A DNA stretch of 64,000 bases, taken from NCBI RefSeq assembly GCF_008254045.1, contig NZ_CP042425.1, positions 3,968,001 through 4,032,000 of the forward strand, read 5' to 3'. This document shows, one piece after another, positions 53,541 through 62,804 of this stretch. Both the position numbers and the translations under genes were made by a program. This DNA comes from Limnoglobus roseus. Lineage in GTDB: Bacteria; Planctomycetota; Planctomycetia; Gemmatales; Gemmataceae. The notes below the pieces were generated by a model, which worked only from the letters and a program-made list of their open reading frames with translations, was not told the origin of the DNA and made no database searches. Positions within the stretch are counted from its first letter, which is position 1; every line of letters begins with the position of its first letter.

Positions 53541-54965
53541 CCCTACGCCGTTCGAAGCGGTGAGCGTTGGTCGTGACAGTAGGGGCAATCGGGTTTTGCC
53601 AACGGGAGTAGCAGCCCTTGGAGGGCGCGGCGAATGTCCGGCACGGTCAGCGGCAGTACGCCCCCTTTTTTCCCGGGCCGGTCGGCTCGGGTTGCGGTCG
53701 CGCCTGTTCGAGCAGTAGGAACCCGTACGCCAGTAGCACTATCGCCGCGAGGTGATGGAAGCCCTGCCAGCTCCGGCCATCGAAGTGATCCAACCTCAAC
53801 TCCTCCTTCATCTGCTGGTGCCCCTGTTCCACCCGCCACCGCTGCTTCCACAACCGCACCGCCGCCCGCCGCGGCGTCCCGGCCGGCAGGTTGGACAATG
53901 CGAACTTGAGCACGCCGCCGGGCTGCTCCTCGACCAACAGCCAGACCGGCTCGGGCCGCACCCGCAATCCGCGGTGCCAGTCCGCCCCCGGCCACACCCG
54001 CACCCATGCGAAGGGCGCGGAGAGTGCCCCCTTGGTTCCTTCTCGCCACGCCACCCGCCGCCGGGGCAACTGGCGGCCCAACTCGGCCACGGCCACCGGC
54101 CGCGTCGAGTCGTCCGCGAGGACCCACCGCGTCGGCGGCTTGCCCCTCCGGCCCTGCTTCGGGAGCCGCCAACGCGGCGGCCGGGCAAAGACGACCGTTT
54201 CCGGCGCCACGCCGACGACGTACCGCAGACCCCGCTGGCCCAACCCGTCGCGGAACGTGCCGGAATTTCCGTACCCGGCGTCGGCCACCACCGTGCGGCC
54301 GGGGATCCCCTCGCGGCGGACGCGGTCGAGCAGTTCCAGAGCGATCTGGCCCTTTGTCTTGTGCGCGGAACGCTTCGGGGACGCCGGCGGCGGACATGCG
54401 ACTCGGGTCGTCGGTCCACCCCTCGGGCAGGTGCAGGCGCAGCCCCAGCGGGAAGTGCCCGCGGGGGCCCGAGTAATGGACGGTGACGGCGACCTGGCAG
54501 TTGGCCCGCTTGCCCACCGCCCCGCAGTACTGGTGCGACACGCCGACCGTGTGGGTGCCCCGCTTGGGCAGGCCGGTGTCATCGACGACGAGCACACCGT
54601 CGGGCGACGCGAACCGCTCGGCCATCATCGCCCGGTACCGCGTCAGCACCTTCTGCTCGTCCCACGGGCTCTGGCCGACGAACTGCTGGAGGGCCTGCTC
54701 GGGGTCCCGGCTGACGAGCCCCGGCGGGAGGGTGACGCGGCGGGACAGCGGCTCGATGCTCTTCCGCTCGCCGTCGGCGAGGAGCCCGTGGAGGTACACA
54801 CCGGCCCACCGGGCCGGCTTGGACTGCGGGAAGTCGGGGGCGAAGCGAGCCGCGTACTCCCGCAGCCGGTCCAGAACCGCCGAATCGAGGTCAGGGGTGA
54901 AGGTCTTCATGACCGGTGAAGGGAGCAGAACCCGTTCCACAGGTCATGGTTCTAACGGAGTAGTG
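53541..54965 (-). mobile_element. IS701-family insertion sequence C, 1,425 bp
   Basis: Imperfect terminal repeats CCCTACGCCGTTCGAA (53541) and, inverted from 54965, CACTACTCCGTTAGAA match at 13 of 16 positions. TTAA flanks both ends (53537-53540 and 54966-54969). The ends resemble those of element B. The transposase is on the minus strand and frameshifted in its middle. Confidence 0.82.
53543..54910 (-). pseudogene. IS701-family transposase C, frameshifted in the middle
   Basis: The protein starts at the ATG at 54910 (MKTFTPDLDSAVLDRLREYA). The first Asp is in GVLVVDDTGLPKRGTHTVGV. After about 54370 the coding frame changes; the second frame carries GRTVVADAGYGNSGTFRDGL and the Glu region RWRVEQGHQQMKEELRLDHF. 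At GPGKKGAYCR this frame stops, but the heptamer A AAA AAG (53665-53671 on the complementary strand) allows a -1 return to GVLPLTVPDIRRALQGLLLP, ending KPDCPYCHDQRSPLRTA near 53543. The last change parallels elements A and B and may be programmed; the first is probably decay. Confidence 0.78.
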
Positions 54966-55210
54966 TTAACCGGCCGCGAGTGTAAGGTTCGAAATCAATC
55001 CCGCCCGTACACCCCGCATGATTCGAGCGGGAGCAGTGATGCGGTAACCGTCTACCCCGCATTCGACGGATTCGCCTTGAAATCAAGCGTTCTATCGGGA
55101 TTGGAAGATTCTCTCGCGCCGAGAGTCACGGCAAGAGTTTGAAAGCTGTTCTGGCAGGAAGTTTTTCCCTTCTCTTCAGTTGTCACTTTTTCGCTTCAAA
55201 TACCACGAAT

Positions 55211-56260
55211 TCAAAGACTTCCGGCAACTCCTCCCCCTGCCCTGCTATCTGTACGCCCGTCTTCGTCCGCCCTCGATTCCCCTCGCACGCCATCGCTGGT
55301 TGGGACATGTCCAGAACATGTGGGAGGACATGTGGCCGGGTCGGTGATCGGCACTTTTTCGACCACGGTGCCAAGATCCGCCAATGCTGCCCCCCGTAGA
55401 CTGCCATTGTCAACTTGGGGCCGAGTGCCAGGCCAGTTGCATCGCTTCCTTGAGCGTCGCCCCCGATTTATCGAGCAGGTAGATGAATGTGACGCAGAAC
55501 GTGAAAGTCGGCGAACCGCAGGCCGTCGGGCGTCTCGACCACGAACGGGATGTCGGCGGCCTTGAGGTCGGCTTGGACCATGTCCGCCGACCGCTCGTGC
55601 CACGTCCCCGGCCACAGAGGGGCGTTCGCGACCCGGCCCGCGGGGTAGGCCGCCATTTCGGGTCACGACGAACCGTGGCAGCGGTTGGGTGGCCGGCTTC
55701 CCGTTCTTCGTGAACCGGCCGCCGAGGAGAACGGTGGGCGTGTCGGCCATGAGGCTGAAGGAGGCGGGCAAGAGACTGGCCATCTCGTCGGACCGGAAGC
55801 CGGTGGCGATGGCCAAGGCGTACAAGTTCGCCCGTTCAGACTCGGTCAGACCGCGAAACGACCGCGGGAACGCTTCAGCCGCCCGAATCAATTGCTCGGC
55901 TTCCCGGGGCGAGAGGGGGCCGTCTCGCGTGCCGCTTGTTAGAGTCCTCGTTGTACACCTCAAGCTCGTGAAGGGGATTCTCGACCAGCGCTTCTTCGCC
56001 AACATGTACGCGCCGAACGCCTTCAACGACTGAAGTTTCAGCTTAATCGTCCGCGGGCCGATCGGTTTCACCTTCTTCGCGATCAGGTACTCGACCGCCG
56101 ACCGTATGCCCCGGAGATTGCGGTCGTTGCCGACCCGCTCCAAGTCGTACCAAGTGTCCGTCGCCTTGCTCGCCGAGGTCCACGAGGCGATCCCTGCTGC
56201 CGTAAGGTGAGATGCAGATACTTGCAGCCCCCAAGAGCCGTCTGCTGGCCGAGCAAGGTG
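55211..56260 (-). pseudogene. Degraded tyrosine recombinase (integrase), second copy type
   Basis: Minus-strand pieces include RVGNDRNLRGIRSAVEYLIA and RTIKLKLQSLKAFGAYMLAK (DNA-binding half). NLYALAIATGFRSDEMASLL carries the first catalytic Arg. GLRFADFHVLRH holds part of the H-x-x-R box, with SGATLKEAMQLAWHSAP and GAALADLGTVVEKVPI in other frames. At least three frame changes are needed. It is unrelated at sequence level to the 28-29 kb integrase. The 5' end blends into the start of the methyltransferase neighbourhood at about 56260. Confidence 0.7.
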
Positions 56261-57025
56261 TCAACTGGGCGTAGAGTCCGGTGAATCACCTGACTCGGCG
56301 CGCCTTCCAACGACCCGAACCATGCCCCGCGCCCCGGCCTCGATCCGCACCGCGAGCCCCTCGGCTTCGAGCCGCCCGGCCACCGCCAGAGGGGCGAGGC
56401 GCACCTTCCGGTAACTGCTCGCGCGGAACTCCCACCGCGTGTCACGCCACTCGTGGATCAAATCCGTCACCTCGACCGTCTCGGGCTGGTACTCGATGCA
56501 GCAGGTCAGGATGCGGTCGCGGTCACTGCGAACGGGGATGAACCTCGCCGGGCCGGCCGGTGCGCCCCCCGAGTAGTCCCGGAAGGTGGCGACGAATAGG
56601 CCGCCCGGCTCCAACACGCCCGCTGCGTCACGCAGCAGCGAATCGACCGCCTCCGCCGTGGGCAGGTGAGTGAGCGTGTCGCCCATGCACAACACCGCCG
56701 CCGCGCCCTCCGGGCCGTACCGCCGGAACTCGCGGATGTCACCCTGCACGGGCCGGATGTCGGCTCCGCCCGCGCGCTGTCGTAGTTCGTCGAGCGGCAG
56801 GTCACAGCTATCGACGGCCCAAACGGTGCCGCCGTCCCGGCCCAAGGCGACGGCGTGCGCGCCGGGGCCACAGCCGAGATCGATTACCACCGACCCCGGC
56901 CAGGCCGGAACGCCGACGGCGCGGAGTTCTTCACGCGCGGCCGCCACGGCGGCCTCGAAGTCGCCAGCCATCCACGAGTAGACCGGCCCCAAGTGCCGGT
57001 CGTAGTGTTCCGCGACTTCAGTCAT
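56261..57025 (-). CDS. SAM-dependent methyltransferase
   Basis: A 254-aa cytoplasmic enzyme. Motif I is VVIDLGCGPGAHAVALGRDG, followed by VWAVDSCDLPLDELRQRAGG (motif II) and AVLCMGDTLTHLPTAEAVDS (motif IV region), then GVLEPGGLFVATFRDYSGGA. The ATG at 57025 has GGGG close upstream. The substrate is unknown. It is a single gene beside the integrase relic, so it may be the last surviving cargo of that element or a resident gene. Confidence 0.85.
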   Translation of the reverse strand: MTEVAEHYDRHLGPVYSWMAGDFEAAVAAAREELRAVGVPAWPGSVVIDLGCGPGAHAVALGRDGGTVWAVDSCDLPLDELRQRAGGADIRPVQGDIREFRRYGPEGAAAVLCMGDTLTHLPTAEAVDSLLRDAAGVLEPGGLFVATFRDYSGGAPAGPARFIPVRSDRDRILTCCIEYQPETVEVTDLIHEWRDTRWEFRASSYRKVRLAPLAVAGRLEAEGLAVRIEAGARGMVRVVGRRAESGDSPDSTPS

Positions 57026-57089
57026 TACCCCGACCACTCCTCTGCCGAACGAACGCGCAAACTCACCGGCTCAGTCGCACTCTGCGGGC

Positions 57090-57353
57090 CTAGCTGAGGT
57101 GGACGTAGACGCTCCTCGCCCTGTACGGCAACTCGTCCAAGAAGGTAGCGAAGAAGACCAACTCCTGAAGCACTTGCTCCCCGTCCATATACCGCCGAGA
57201 CGCCCGGTCCAGACTCGTCCCGCTCACCCTACCGTTGAACCTGGTGCCCCCGAACAGCCGATACACCTCCGCTTCGCCCCCGCCAATCGCGTACTCTAGG
57301 TAGGCGATTGGCGGGGGCGAAGCGGCCGGCCTTAACTCCCTTGTCGATAACAT
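57090..57353 (-). CDS. Hypothetical small protein spanning a hairpin
   Basis: An open frame of 87 aa ending RASRRYMDGEQVLQELVFFA then TFLDELPYRARSVYVHLS. It is crossed near its start by a perfect 22-bp inverted repeat, so the first 25 residues are likely a by-product of local inverted duplication. An alternative frame upstream reads MSHPITAHVIDKGVKAGRFA. The family is unknown and expression is uncertain. Confidence 0.35.
   Translation of the reverse strand: MLSTRELRPAASPPPIAYLEYAIGGGEAEVYRLFGGTRFNGRVSGTSLDRASRRYMDGEQVLQELVFFATFLDELPYRARSVYVHLS
57269..57325. repeat. Perfect 22-bp inverted repeat
   Basis: Arms 57269-57290 and 57304-57325 are exact reverse complements around a 13-nt spacer; the core is GCCCCCGCCAATCGC against GCGATTGGCGGGGGC. 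It crosses the 5' part of a small ORF. Confidence 0.85.
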
Positions 57354-57425
57354 GCGCGGTGATCGGATGACTCATTTCACCTCTGAGCCGAATGACCCAA
57401 CTCACCCGCCGGGCCCGCATCGGTC

Positions 57426-58331
57426 TCACACCGAGAACATTTTCACCTTGCCGCCGGCCGCGCGCTGTGCCAGCAACTCCATGCCGGCGTAACCCGGGAC
57501 GACCGTGTCCGGGTCCGCGATCTCTTCGCCGACGAACAGGTTCAACTCCTGGCTCACCAGTTGCTTGGACCAGCCGAAGTAGCCCTTGGGTTGCCTCCCG
57601 GTCCGAACCCCGGGGATCGCCGCCAGCCGATCCACCACGGGCCCCGCATCGATCGGGGGAGGAGGGCTGAACCCGGCCGGGTATAGCAACCGGACTGGCG
57701 GTACGTCGCCGCGGTTGGACATTCGAGAGGCCTTGGTTGTAGCCTTCTCGAAGAGCAGGTGGAAGCCCGCCTTCTCGCAGCGGACGCGGACAACCCGGCC
57801 GGGCTCGCACACGCAAGCCAGAACTGCCTCGGTGGGGTCGTCATCATCAACGAACGAGACAACTTGCGTACCCAGGATGGAGGCCAGTTGCAGCCCAAGC
57901 GACAGTTCGCCGACCCGCTTACTCGGCCCGTATCCGGCGTACTGGGAGTCCGGGAGAGTTCTGGCGAAGTCGTGTATCGCGTCAAACGATTGGCAGAACG
58001 ACGACGCCGTACCGGCTGCCTGCTTCACGAAGCGAGGGTTCCCCGCGGGGGCGAATTCGGAGAACGGGTCGTCGTTCTTCTCCCACTTTTTCAGGTTGGC
58101 TCGAGTTCCGATGAACCAGATCTTCCGCTCCTTGGTCCGGAACAGGCGAACTTGGAACGCAACCGACTTTGGTAGTCCCTCCAATTGGGCGCAATCCGGC
58201 TCCTCCAGAATCGCGTGCCCAGCCGCCCGGTCGCGCCACCCCATATAAGCTCCGATCCGGCTCAGTGGCCGAACAGGGCGCACTTCCGCGCCGGCGCATG
58301 AGAACTCCAGCACAATATTGGACCCCGTCAC
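57426..58331 (-). CDS. Hypothetical protein, 301 aa
   Basis: A soluble protein with no recognised domain. Notable stretches are PKSVAFQVRLFRTKERKIWF (beta-rich), LSLGLQLASILGTQVVSFVD followed by DDDPTEAVLACVCE, and a Pro-rich FSPPPPIDAGPVVDRLA. No signal peptide or membrane segment. The start is a GTG at 58331; shorter starts, for example an ATG at about 58244 (MGWRDRAAGHAILEEPDCAQ), are equally possible. It is not followed closely by another gene on its strand and its role is unknown. Confidence 0.5.
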   Translation of the reverse strand: MTGSNIVLEFSCAGAEVRPVRPLSRIGAYMGWRDRAAGHAILEEPDCAQLEGLPKSVAFQVRLFRTKERKIWFIGTRANLKKWEKNDDPFSEFAPAGNPRFVKQAAGTASSFCQSFDAIHDFARTLPDSQYAGYGPSKRVGELSLGLQLASILGTQVVSFVDDDDPTEAVLACVCEPGRVVRVRCEKAGFHLLFEKATTKASRMSNRGDVPPVRLLYPAGFSPPPPIDAGPVVDRLAAIPGVRTGRQPKGYFGWSKQLVSQELNLFVGEEIADPDTVVPGYAGMELLAQRAAGGKVKMFSV

Positions 58332-58627
58332 CGAGCGCGGGTCAAGCTGGTGAGTTACGGAGGACCGGCCTTAGCTGTCAAACTCGCCTTGCGCGGTTGC
58401 TGCGGCGTGGGAAAGGGTCAGCTGGCAACGTACTCAAGCAGGAAGCGGGTTCAGCGGCAGCGCCTCCGGCATAATACCAGGCGTCCGGCGCGACAGAAGT
58501 TGAAGGGCCACGCCCCACCGTCGGCGGTGGCCTGTTTAGGCCATGCGGTTGGGCCATCCGTCGGACACCATCGCCCGTACCCCTTCTGCCGCCCACGATC
58601 CAACCCTTACCACCGCCGGAGAATCCG

Positions 58628-58918
58628 ATGGCCGCGCTATTCTTTCAGACCCGGACCCGCACCGTGAGCCCCGCCACGCAGGGGATCGGGGAAATCAACC
58701 GCCTGTACGAGAACGAACTCCGACGGCTCGGGTACGCCGACGTCGTCCGGACGCCGTCGGAGGTGGCCGGGAACAAGAACGGGTGCCGCCTGTCGATCGT
58801 CCACCTCCCGATCGCCGGGGCGAACTTCTACGAGGTGTTCATGGTCGCCGGGGACACGGTCCCCGCCGCCCAAGGCGTCCTCGGGGAGGCGGTGGCGATT
58901 GTCTTCCACTTCCTATGA
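58628..58918 (+). CDS. Conserved-looking small hypothetical protein
   Basis: A 96-aa protein starting MAALFFQTRTRTVSPATQGI with GEINRLYENELRRLGYADVV, ending VFMVAGDTVPAAQGVLGEAV. GGAGA lies eight bases upstream of the ATG, a convincing start. No domain is recognised. It is intact and monocistronic, between a 296-bp gap and the converging GDSL-like gene. Confidence 0.5.
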   Translation: MAALFFQTRTRTVSPATQGIGEINRLYENELRRLGYADVVRTPSEVAGNKNGCRLSIVHLPIAGANFYEVFMVAGDTVPAAQGVLGEAVAIVFHFL

Positions 58919-58987
58919 CCCACAAACGACCGGGCTGCGGCGGCCCCGCCCTACAGACGGGGCCGTCGCAGCCACCGCCGCGGCCTA

Positions 58988-59767
58988 CTACTTCAGCAGT
59001 TCTTCGACCGGCTTCGAGATGGCGTCGGCCCAAATGGTGTACCCCTGCTCGGTGAGGTGGACGTAATCGGACATGACGGCCTTCGACAGCCCCCCGCTCG
59101 CGTCGAGGAACTTATCGCCGATGTCGAGGAACGTCACCGCCTGCCCGTCGTCGAGCTTCGCGAGCTTCGCGTTCACCTGCTTGGGCTTGGGGTTCAGTTC
59201 GTCGGCCGCGGCCACGTTCGGCGTCTTCAAGTCCGCCTCCTCCTTGCCCCCCTTCCGCGGGAAGATGCCGAGCAACAGGATCTTCGCCTTCGGCTTTTGC
59301 CCGCGGAGTTCCGTCACGATCGCCTTCACCCCGGCGGCCACGTCGTCGGCCGAGTTGCTGACCAAGTTGCTCGTCCCGACCAACAGGACGATGACCTTGG
59401 GGTCGATGCCGTCGAGTTCTTTCCCGTCCTTGATCCGCCAGAGGACGTGCTGGGTCCGGTCGCCGTCGAGGCCAAAGTTCGCGGCATTCCACGCCCCGAA
59501 CCGCGTCGTCCAAACCTTCCCCCCGGCCTCGATCCACCCCTGCGTGATTCCATCGCCGAGGAAGAGTACGTCGACGTTGCCCTTCTTCGCCCGCGATTGG
59601 AAGGCCGCGTGCATTTGCTTCGCCCCGAGGTCTTGTCGCTCGGCGGGTTTGACCGCGCTGGTGTCGTCGGCGGCCTTGTCCTGGCCCGATCCGCCCGTGC
59701 CGAACGAGAGCAGGCAAACAGCGACCGCGAAGAGGATGGCGGCCGGACGACGGTGGATGGTAAACAT
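58988..59767 (-). CDS. Secreted SGNH/GDSL-like hydrolase lacking the catalytic serine
   Basis: A 259-aa secreted protein with signal peptide MFTIHRRPAAILFAVAVCLL, of the platelet-activating-factor acetylhydrolase gamma-like group. Block I is VLFLGDGITQGWIEAGGK: Gly73 replaces the nucleophilic serine of GDSITQGW (codon GGA). Block III VIVLLVGTSNLVSNSADD and block V SDYVHLTEQGYTIWADAI (Asp234, His237) are kept. Without the serine the hydrolase should be inactive, unless another residue takes over. It may bind rather than cleave its ligand. Single gene, convergent with the small gene at 58628. Confidence 0.85.
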   Translation of the reverse strand: MFTIHRRPAAILFAVAVCLLSFGTGGSGQDKAADDTSAVKPAERQDLGAKQMHAAFQSRAKKGNVDVLFLGDGITQGWIEAGGKVWTTRFGAWNAANFGLDGDRTQHVLWRIKDGKELDGIDPKVIVLLVGTSNLVSNSADDVAAGVKAIVTELRGQKPKAKILLLGIFPRKGGKEEADLKTPNVAAADELNPKPKQVNAKLAKLDDGQAVTFLDIGDKFLDASGGLSKAVMSDYVHLTEQGYTIWADAISKPVEELLK

Positions 59768-60012
59768 GGAGTAGCCCCCAGAGGTGAAAAAGACGGGCGG
59801 GAGGAATATTCAATCCGGAACGAACTTGCCCGGCAACGCGAGCCGGTGTCATTTCGTCGATGGAACAGCCGCCGGCTTGATCCCAACCGCGGGGATTGGG
59901 TAGCGGTGTCGGGTCACAGTGGCTGTCAATCCGACCCGAATAGTGTCAATTGCCCCGTCGTCACAAGCCGAAAGAGTGGGTACGTCTGCCCGCCTTGAGT
60001 TGGTGTCTTGTC

Positions 60013-60537
60013 ATGCCACTTCGCGCCACCCGCGTCGCGCTCCTGTCCGCTGTTCTCCCCCTCGCCGGATGCGGAACTGTCACCAACTTAGCCGTCACCC
60101 GGATCGAGGACGGCGGCCGCCTCCCGTTCGGCGGGGTCAAGCACGACGTCCGGTGTATCCACGGCGCGGCCGATGACCAGTTCGGTGCCCACGCCCACCC
60201 CCGGCCGGAACAGGATGGGTACCCGCGAACGGCCCTCATGCTCTTGTGCGCCGCCGACCTGCCGCTCAGCTTGGTCGCCGACACGGTGCTGTGGCCGTAC
60301 TTGAAGGCGTACAATCGAATCAATCAACCTGTCCCATACCCGCCCGTGACGATCGGCGGCACGCTCCCGCCGCAGGCGACGAATATTACCGCGCCGGCCC
60401 TATCGCCGAGTCCGCCCCTGCCGACCGCCGCGCCAACTCAACCGAGTTCATCAGCACCCGCGAACCCGCCGATGTCTCAACCGGGACCGGTCCCGGTGAT
60501 TCCACCATTGCCTCTACCTGCCGTCACCGGTTCGTAA
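60013..60537 (+). CDS. YceK/YidQ-like lipoprotein
   Basis: A 174-aa lipoprotein. The ATG at 60013 gives MPLRATRVALLSAVLPLAGC, with lipobox LAGC. Then come VKHDVRCIHGA and MLLCAADLPLSLVADTVLWP, the conserved stretch of the YceK/YidQ family that ends in a Pro-x-x-Asp loop. A Pro/Ser/Ala-rich tail (about 60 residues) is additional to the family domain. The frame is open 63 bp upstream but without a signal peptide. It is probably outer-membrane attached; the family function is unknown. Confidence 0.75.
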   Translation: MPLRATRVALLSAVLPLAGCGTVTNLAVTRIEDGGRLPFGGVKHDVRCIHGAADDQFGAHAHPRPEQDGYPRTALMLLCAADLPLSLVADTVLWPYLKAYNRINQPVPYPPVTIGGTLPPQATNITAPALSPSPPLPTAAPTQPSSSAPANPPMSQPGPVPVIPPLPLPAVTGS

Positions 60538-60609
60538 GAGGAAGTCGGAGAGCGTTGTGGGTCTGGGGCGGGACCGGCAAACCCACAACTCTGAACCCCG
60601 GTGACGCGG

Positions 60610-61422
60610 TCACGGCTGGCGGCGCATGGAGCCGTCGTCCCCGTCGATGAACGGCCGTCGCCGGATGTCCGGTTGGACTCCCACCGTCGGCGTCCACCGG
60701 GCCGGCGGGCACCACCCCTTCAGGTCGAGGTGCTGGCGGAGGTACGGGATGCGCGACGTCCCGTAGAACAACTCCCGCGGGTACATCGACGTCGGCCGGC
60801 TCGTCTCCGGGTCGAAGAGGCCCGCCGCGACGCACGCCTCTGTGACCAGTTCCGCACAGAAGTACTTCCGCCGCATCGACGGCTCGGGGTTCGCCGGGTC
60901 GAAGTTGACGGCGAACGGGCGGCCGAACAGCGGCGTCCGGACCGGCCCCTTCATGCGAAAGATCGTCCCCTCCTTGAACATCCGCAGGCCGGCGAAGTGG
61001 CGACCATCCGCCGCCAAGGCGAACGCCGTAAGCCGGGCCGATTGGTCGGCTGTCAACGGCACCGCCCGCTCCCGCATCCACACCCGCTTCGTGTCCGCGT
61101 AGTGCGTCATTTGGGGGATGAGGTCGAGCGTGCGGATGTACAGCGTACTGTCGGGGCCGGCCTCTAAAAGGGCGAGGCGGCCGTCCGGGCGGGCGAACAC
61201 GATGCCCGAGTGGTGCGGGGCACCGCTGTGGCCGAGGAGGTGCCCGAACCGGGGGATGAACCAGTCCTCGGTGGCCAGGTAGAGGTCGCCGGGCTGGGGG
61301 GCGTACGCGCGGGCGGGGAACCGGAGTTGGTAGTCGATCGCGGCCGCGGGGGCGTACACATAACCCGTCGAGGCGGGCGGTGCGGCGGAAGTGAGGGCCA
61401 ACAAGAACGCGCACGTGAGCAT
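60610..61422 (-). CDS. Secreted papain-like (YiiX/NlpC-P60-type) peptidase or amidase
   Basis: A 270-aa secreted protein with a short signal peptide (MLTCAFLLALTSAAPPAS). Its start PGDLYLATEDWFIPRFGHLL and GAPHHSGIVF supply the His, and the later MRRKYFCAELVTEACVAAG supplies the Cys. This order (His before Cys) matches the circularly permuted NlpC/P60-like YiiX/YebB family, in which the catalytic residues are permuted. A cell-wall or lipid-modifying role is possible, but the substrate is unknown. It converges with the YceK-like gene (72 bp apart). Confidence 0.72.
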   Translation of the reverse strand: MLTCAFLLALTSAAPPASTGYVYAPAAAIDYQLRFPARAYAPQPGDLYLATEDWFIPRFGHLLGHSGAPHHSGIVFARPDGRLALLEAGPDSTLYIRTLDLIPQMTHYADTKRVWMRERAVPLTADQSARLTAFALAADGRHFAGLRMFKEGTIFRMKGPVRTPLFGRPFAVNFDPANPEPSMRRKYFCAELVTEACVAAGLFDPETSRPTSMYPRELFYGTSRIPYLRQHLDLKGWCPPARWTPTVGVQPDIRRRPFIDGDDGSMRRQP

Positions 61423-61793
61423 GAGAGGTCCCGTCCTGGGTTGTGGCGGTGTTGGGCGGGAAAGGATACCCGACTTTTCGCTGCCTACGACCTTCGGGCT
61501 TGTGACTCGATCCGGGGAAGGGAGGCCCGTGGGGCGGGTTCTCGGGTTTGGGGCGGATCGATCGCGCTCGCCTGACGATTTCGGTCATCACACACGAAGA
61601 GGTAGGCACGCACTGCAAGCCGTCGGAACCCGACCCTGCGTTGCGCAGGAACCCGCTGAATCATCTCGGCCGGCAGCCGTTAGGCAGCGTTATGTCGGTG
61701 GACGTGACGAAGGGGATTTGCGACTGGCGGAAGGAGATCTGGAACACAGGTCGACGTGCGCGGCGGAATCGCACGTCTTCTTCCGCTCAGGAA
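61423..61793. other. Intergenic region, no gene recognised
   Basis: Only short ORFs with no motif occur. A plus-strand stretch near 61692 reads MSVDVTKGICDWRKEIWNTG, but its frame has no other support. Confidence 0.45.
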
Positions 61794-62075
61794 CTAGCAG
61801 GGACCGCAGGTCCCGTCCCGGTAGTCGTAGCACCCGCACACGTTGCCGTGGCAGATGATCTCGATGTCGACGGGCATCCGCTCGCCCGGCTTCACGGGGC
61901 GGGGGTGGAACACGGCGAGGGCGTCACCCGAGTCGGGCAGGTGAAGGGTGCGGGACACGATTAAGGCCATCTCCTCCAACCGGCCCTTCACCTCTTCGTA
62001 GAGGCGGGCCATTCGCGCGCGGTCTTCCGGACCGAGTGGGGTGCGGCCCTTTCCAGTGGCATCGCTCACGATCAA
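61794..62075 (-). CDS. Small Cys-rich-tail hypothetical protein
   Basis: A 93-aa protein starting MIVSDATGKGRTPLGPEDRA and ending with a Cys-rich stretch, EIICHGNVCGCYDYRDGTCG, which holds four Cys residues and could bind a metal. The middle is helical (ARMARLYEEVKGRLEEMALI). No signal peptide. The family is not recognised. It is downstream, on the same strand, of the hairpin region and the DUF2135-like pair. Confidence 0.5.
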   Translation of the reverse strand: MIVSDATGKGRTPLGPEDRARMARLYEEVKGRLEEMALIVSRTLHLPDSGDALAVFHPRPVKPGERMPVDIEIICHGNVCGCYDYRDGTCGPC

Positions 62076-62388
62076 TTCCTCAGAACGGTATCGGGGGAAC
62101 GAAGTAACACCGATTGGACAATACCCGCGTCGCGGCTATCGGTCCAACACATTCTGGAGTATAAGTCCGTTCGACGTTTTGCGAGTGGACCGACTCGCGA
62201 GTGGTGCGGTCAAGAGAAGAGAGAAGAACACTCTCTTCTCTTGACCGCACCACTCGCGAGTCGGTCGGAAAATATCTTGGTACGCCCAGCATTTACTCAT
62301 GCCGGGAACATACCCGGTCGTCGGTAACAGCACGTCGAGAGAAGGGTGGTCCGGGTCCGCAGGTGGACCCGGACTTGAACGGCCGCGG
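62076..62388. other. Gap containing a 36-bp perfect hairpin
   Basis: There is no gene in this stretch. The hairpin (separate entry) dominates it, and the rest has no recognisable element. Confidence 0.6.
62188..62266. repeat. Very long perfect hairpin, 36-bp arms
   Basis: Arms 62188-62223 and 62231-62266 are exact reverse complements with the 7-nt loop AAGAACA. The stem contains CTCGCGAGTGGTGCGGTC and the purine run AAGAGAAGAGAG against its pyrimidine complement. No T-tract follows on either side, so it is not a standard terminator. It lies about 120 bp past the stop of the leftward gene at 62389. Confidence 0.9.
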
Positions 62389-62793
62389 TCAATCCAACGC
62401 CGCCAACTGCTTCTCCAAGTCCTCCAGGGACGCGGCGGTGAGGGCCGCGTCCTTCTTGGCCCCGATGGCGTCGAGAATCTTCTTCCGGTCGGCAGCCTTC
62501 TTGATCTTGTTCAACTCGGCCGCGTTCTGCTCCTGCTTCGTCTTGATGACATCCTTGACGATCTCCAGGGAGACCGCGAGGCTTTCCTTCGCCGGGTCCG
62601 GCTTCGCCTGTTCGACGAACGACTCCACGGAGACGTTCTTCAGTTGGGCGTTGATCCCCTTCGCCACGGTGTCGAGGTCGAAGTTACTCTCCGACTTCAG
62701 CGGCAAGTCGAACAGCTGTTCGATGGTCAATGAGCCGCGGGACGAGGGGAACCGTAGACGCTTTTGCGCGGCGTACTTGTAAATGTCCGTCAT
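62389..62793 (-). CDS. Helical hypothetical protein paired with the DUF2135-like gene
   Basis: A 134-aa cytoplasmic protein. It begins MTDIYKYAAQKRLRFPSSRG with SLTIEQLFDLPL, resembling a small family seen in phage and island genomes (as I recall it). The second half is a highly charged helix (LEIVKDVIKTKQEQNAAELN, KIKKAADRKKILDAIG). GGGAG lies six bases upstream of the ATG at 62793. It starts 11 bp after the DUF2135-like gene stops, so the two are one operon. The function is unknown. Confidence 0.55.
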   Translation of the reverse strand: MTDIYKYAAQKRLRFPSSRGSLTIEQLFDLPLKSESNFDLDTVAKGINAQLKNVSVESFVEQAKPDPAKESLAVSLEIVKDVIKTKQEQNAAELNKIKKAADRKKILDAIGAKKDAALTAASLEDLEKQLAALD

Positions 62794-62804
62794 GGAAACT
62801 CCCG

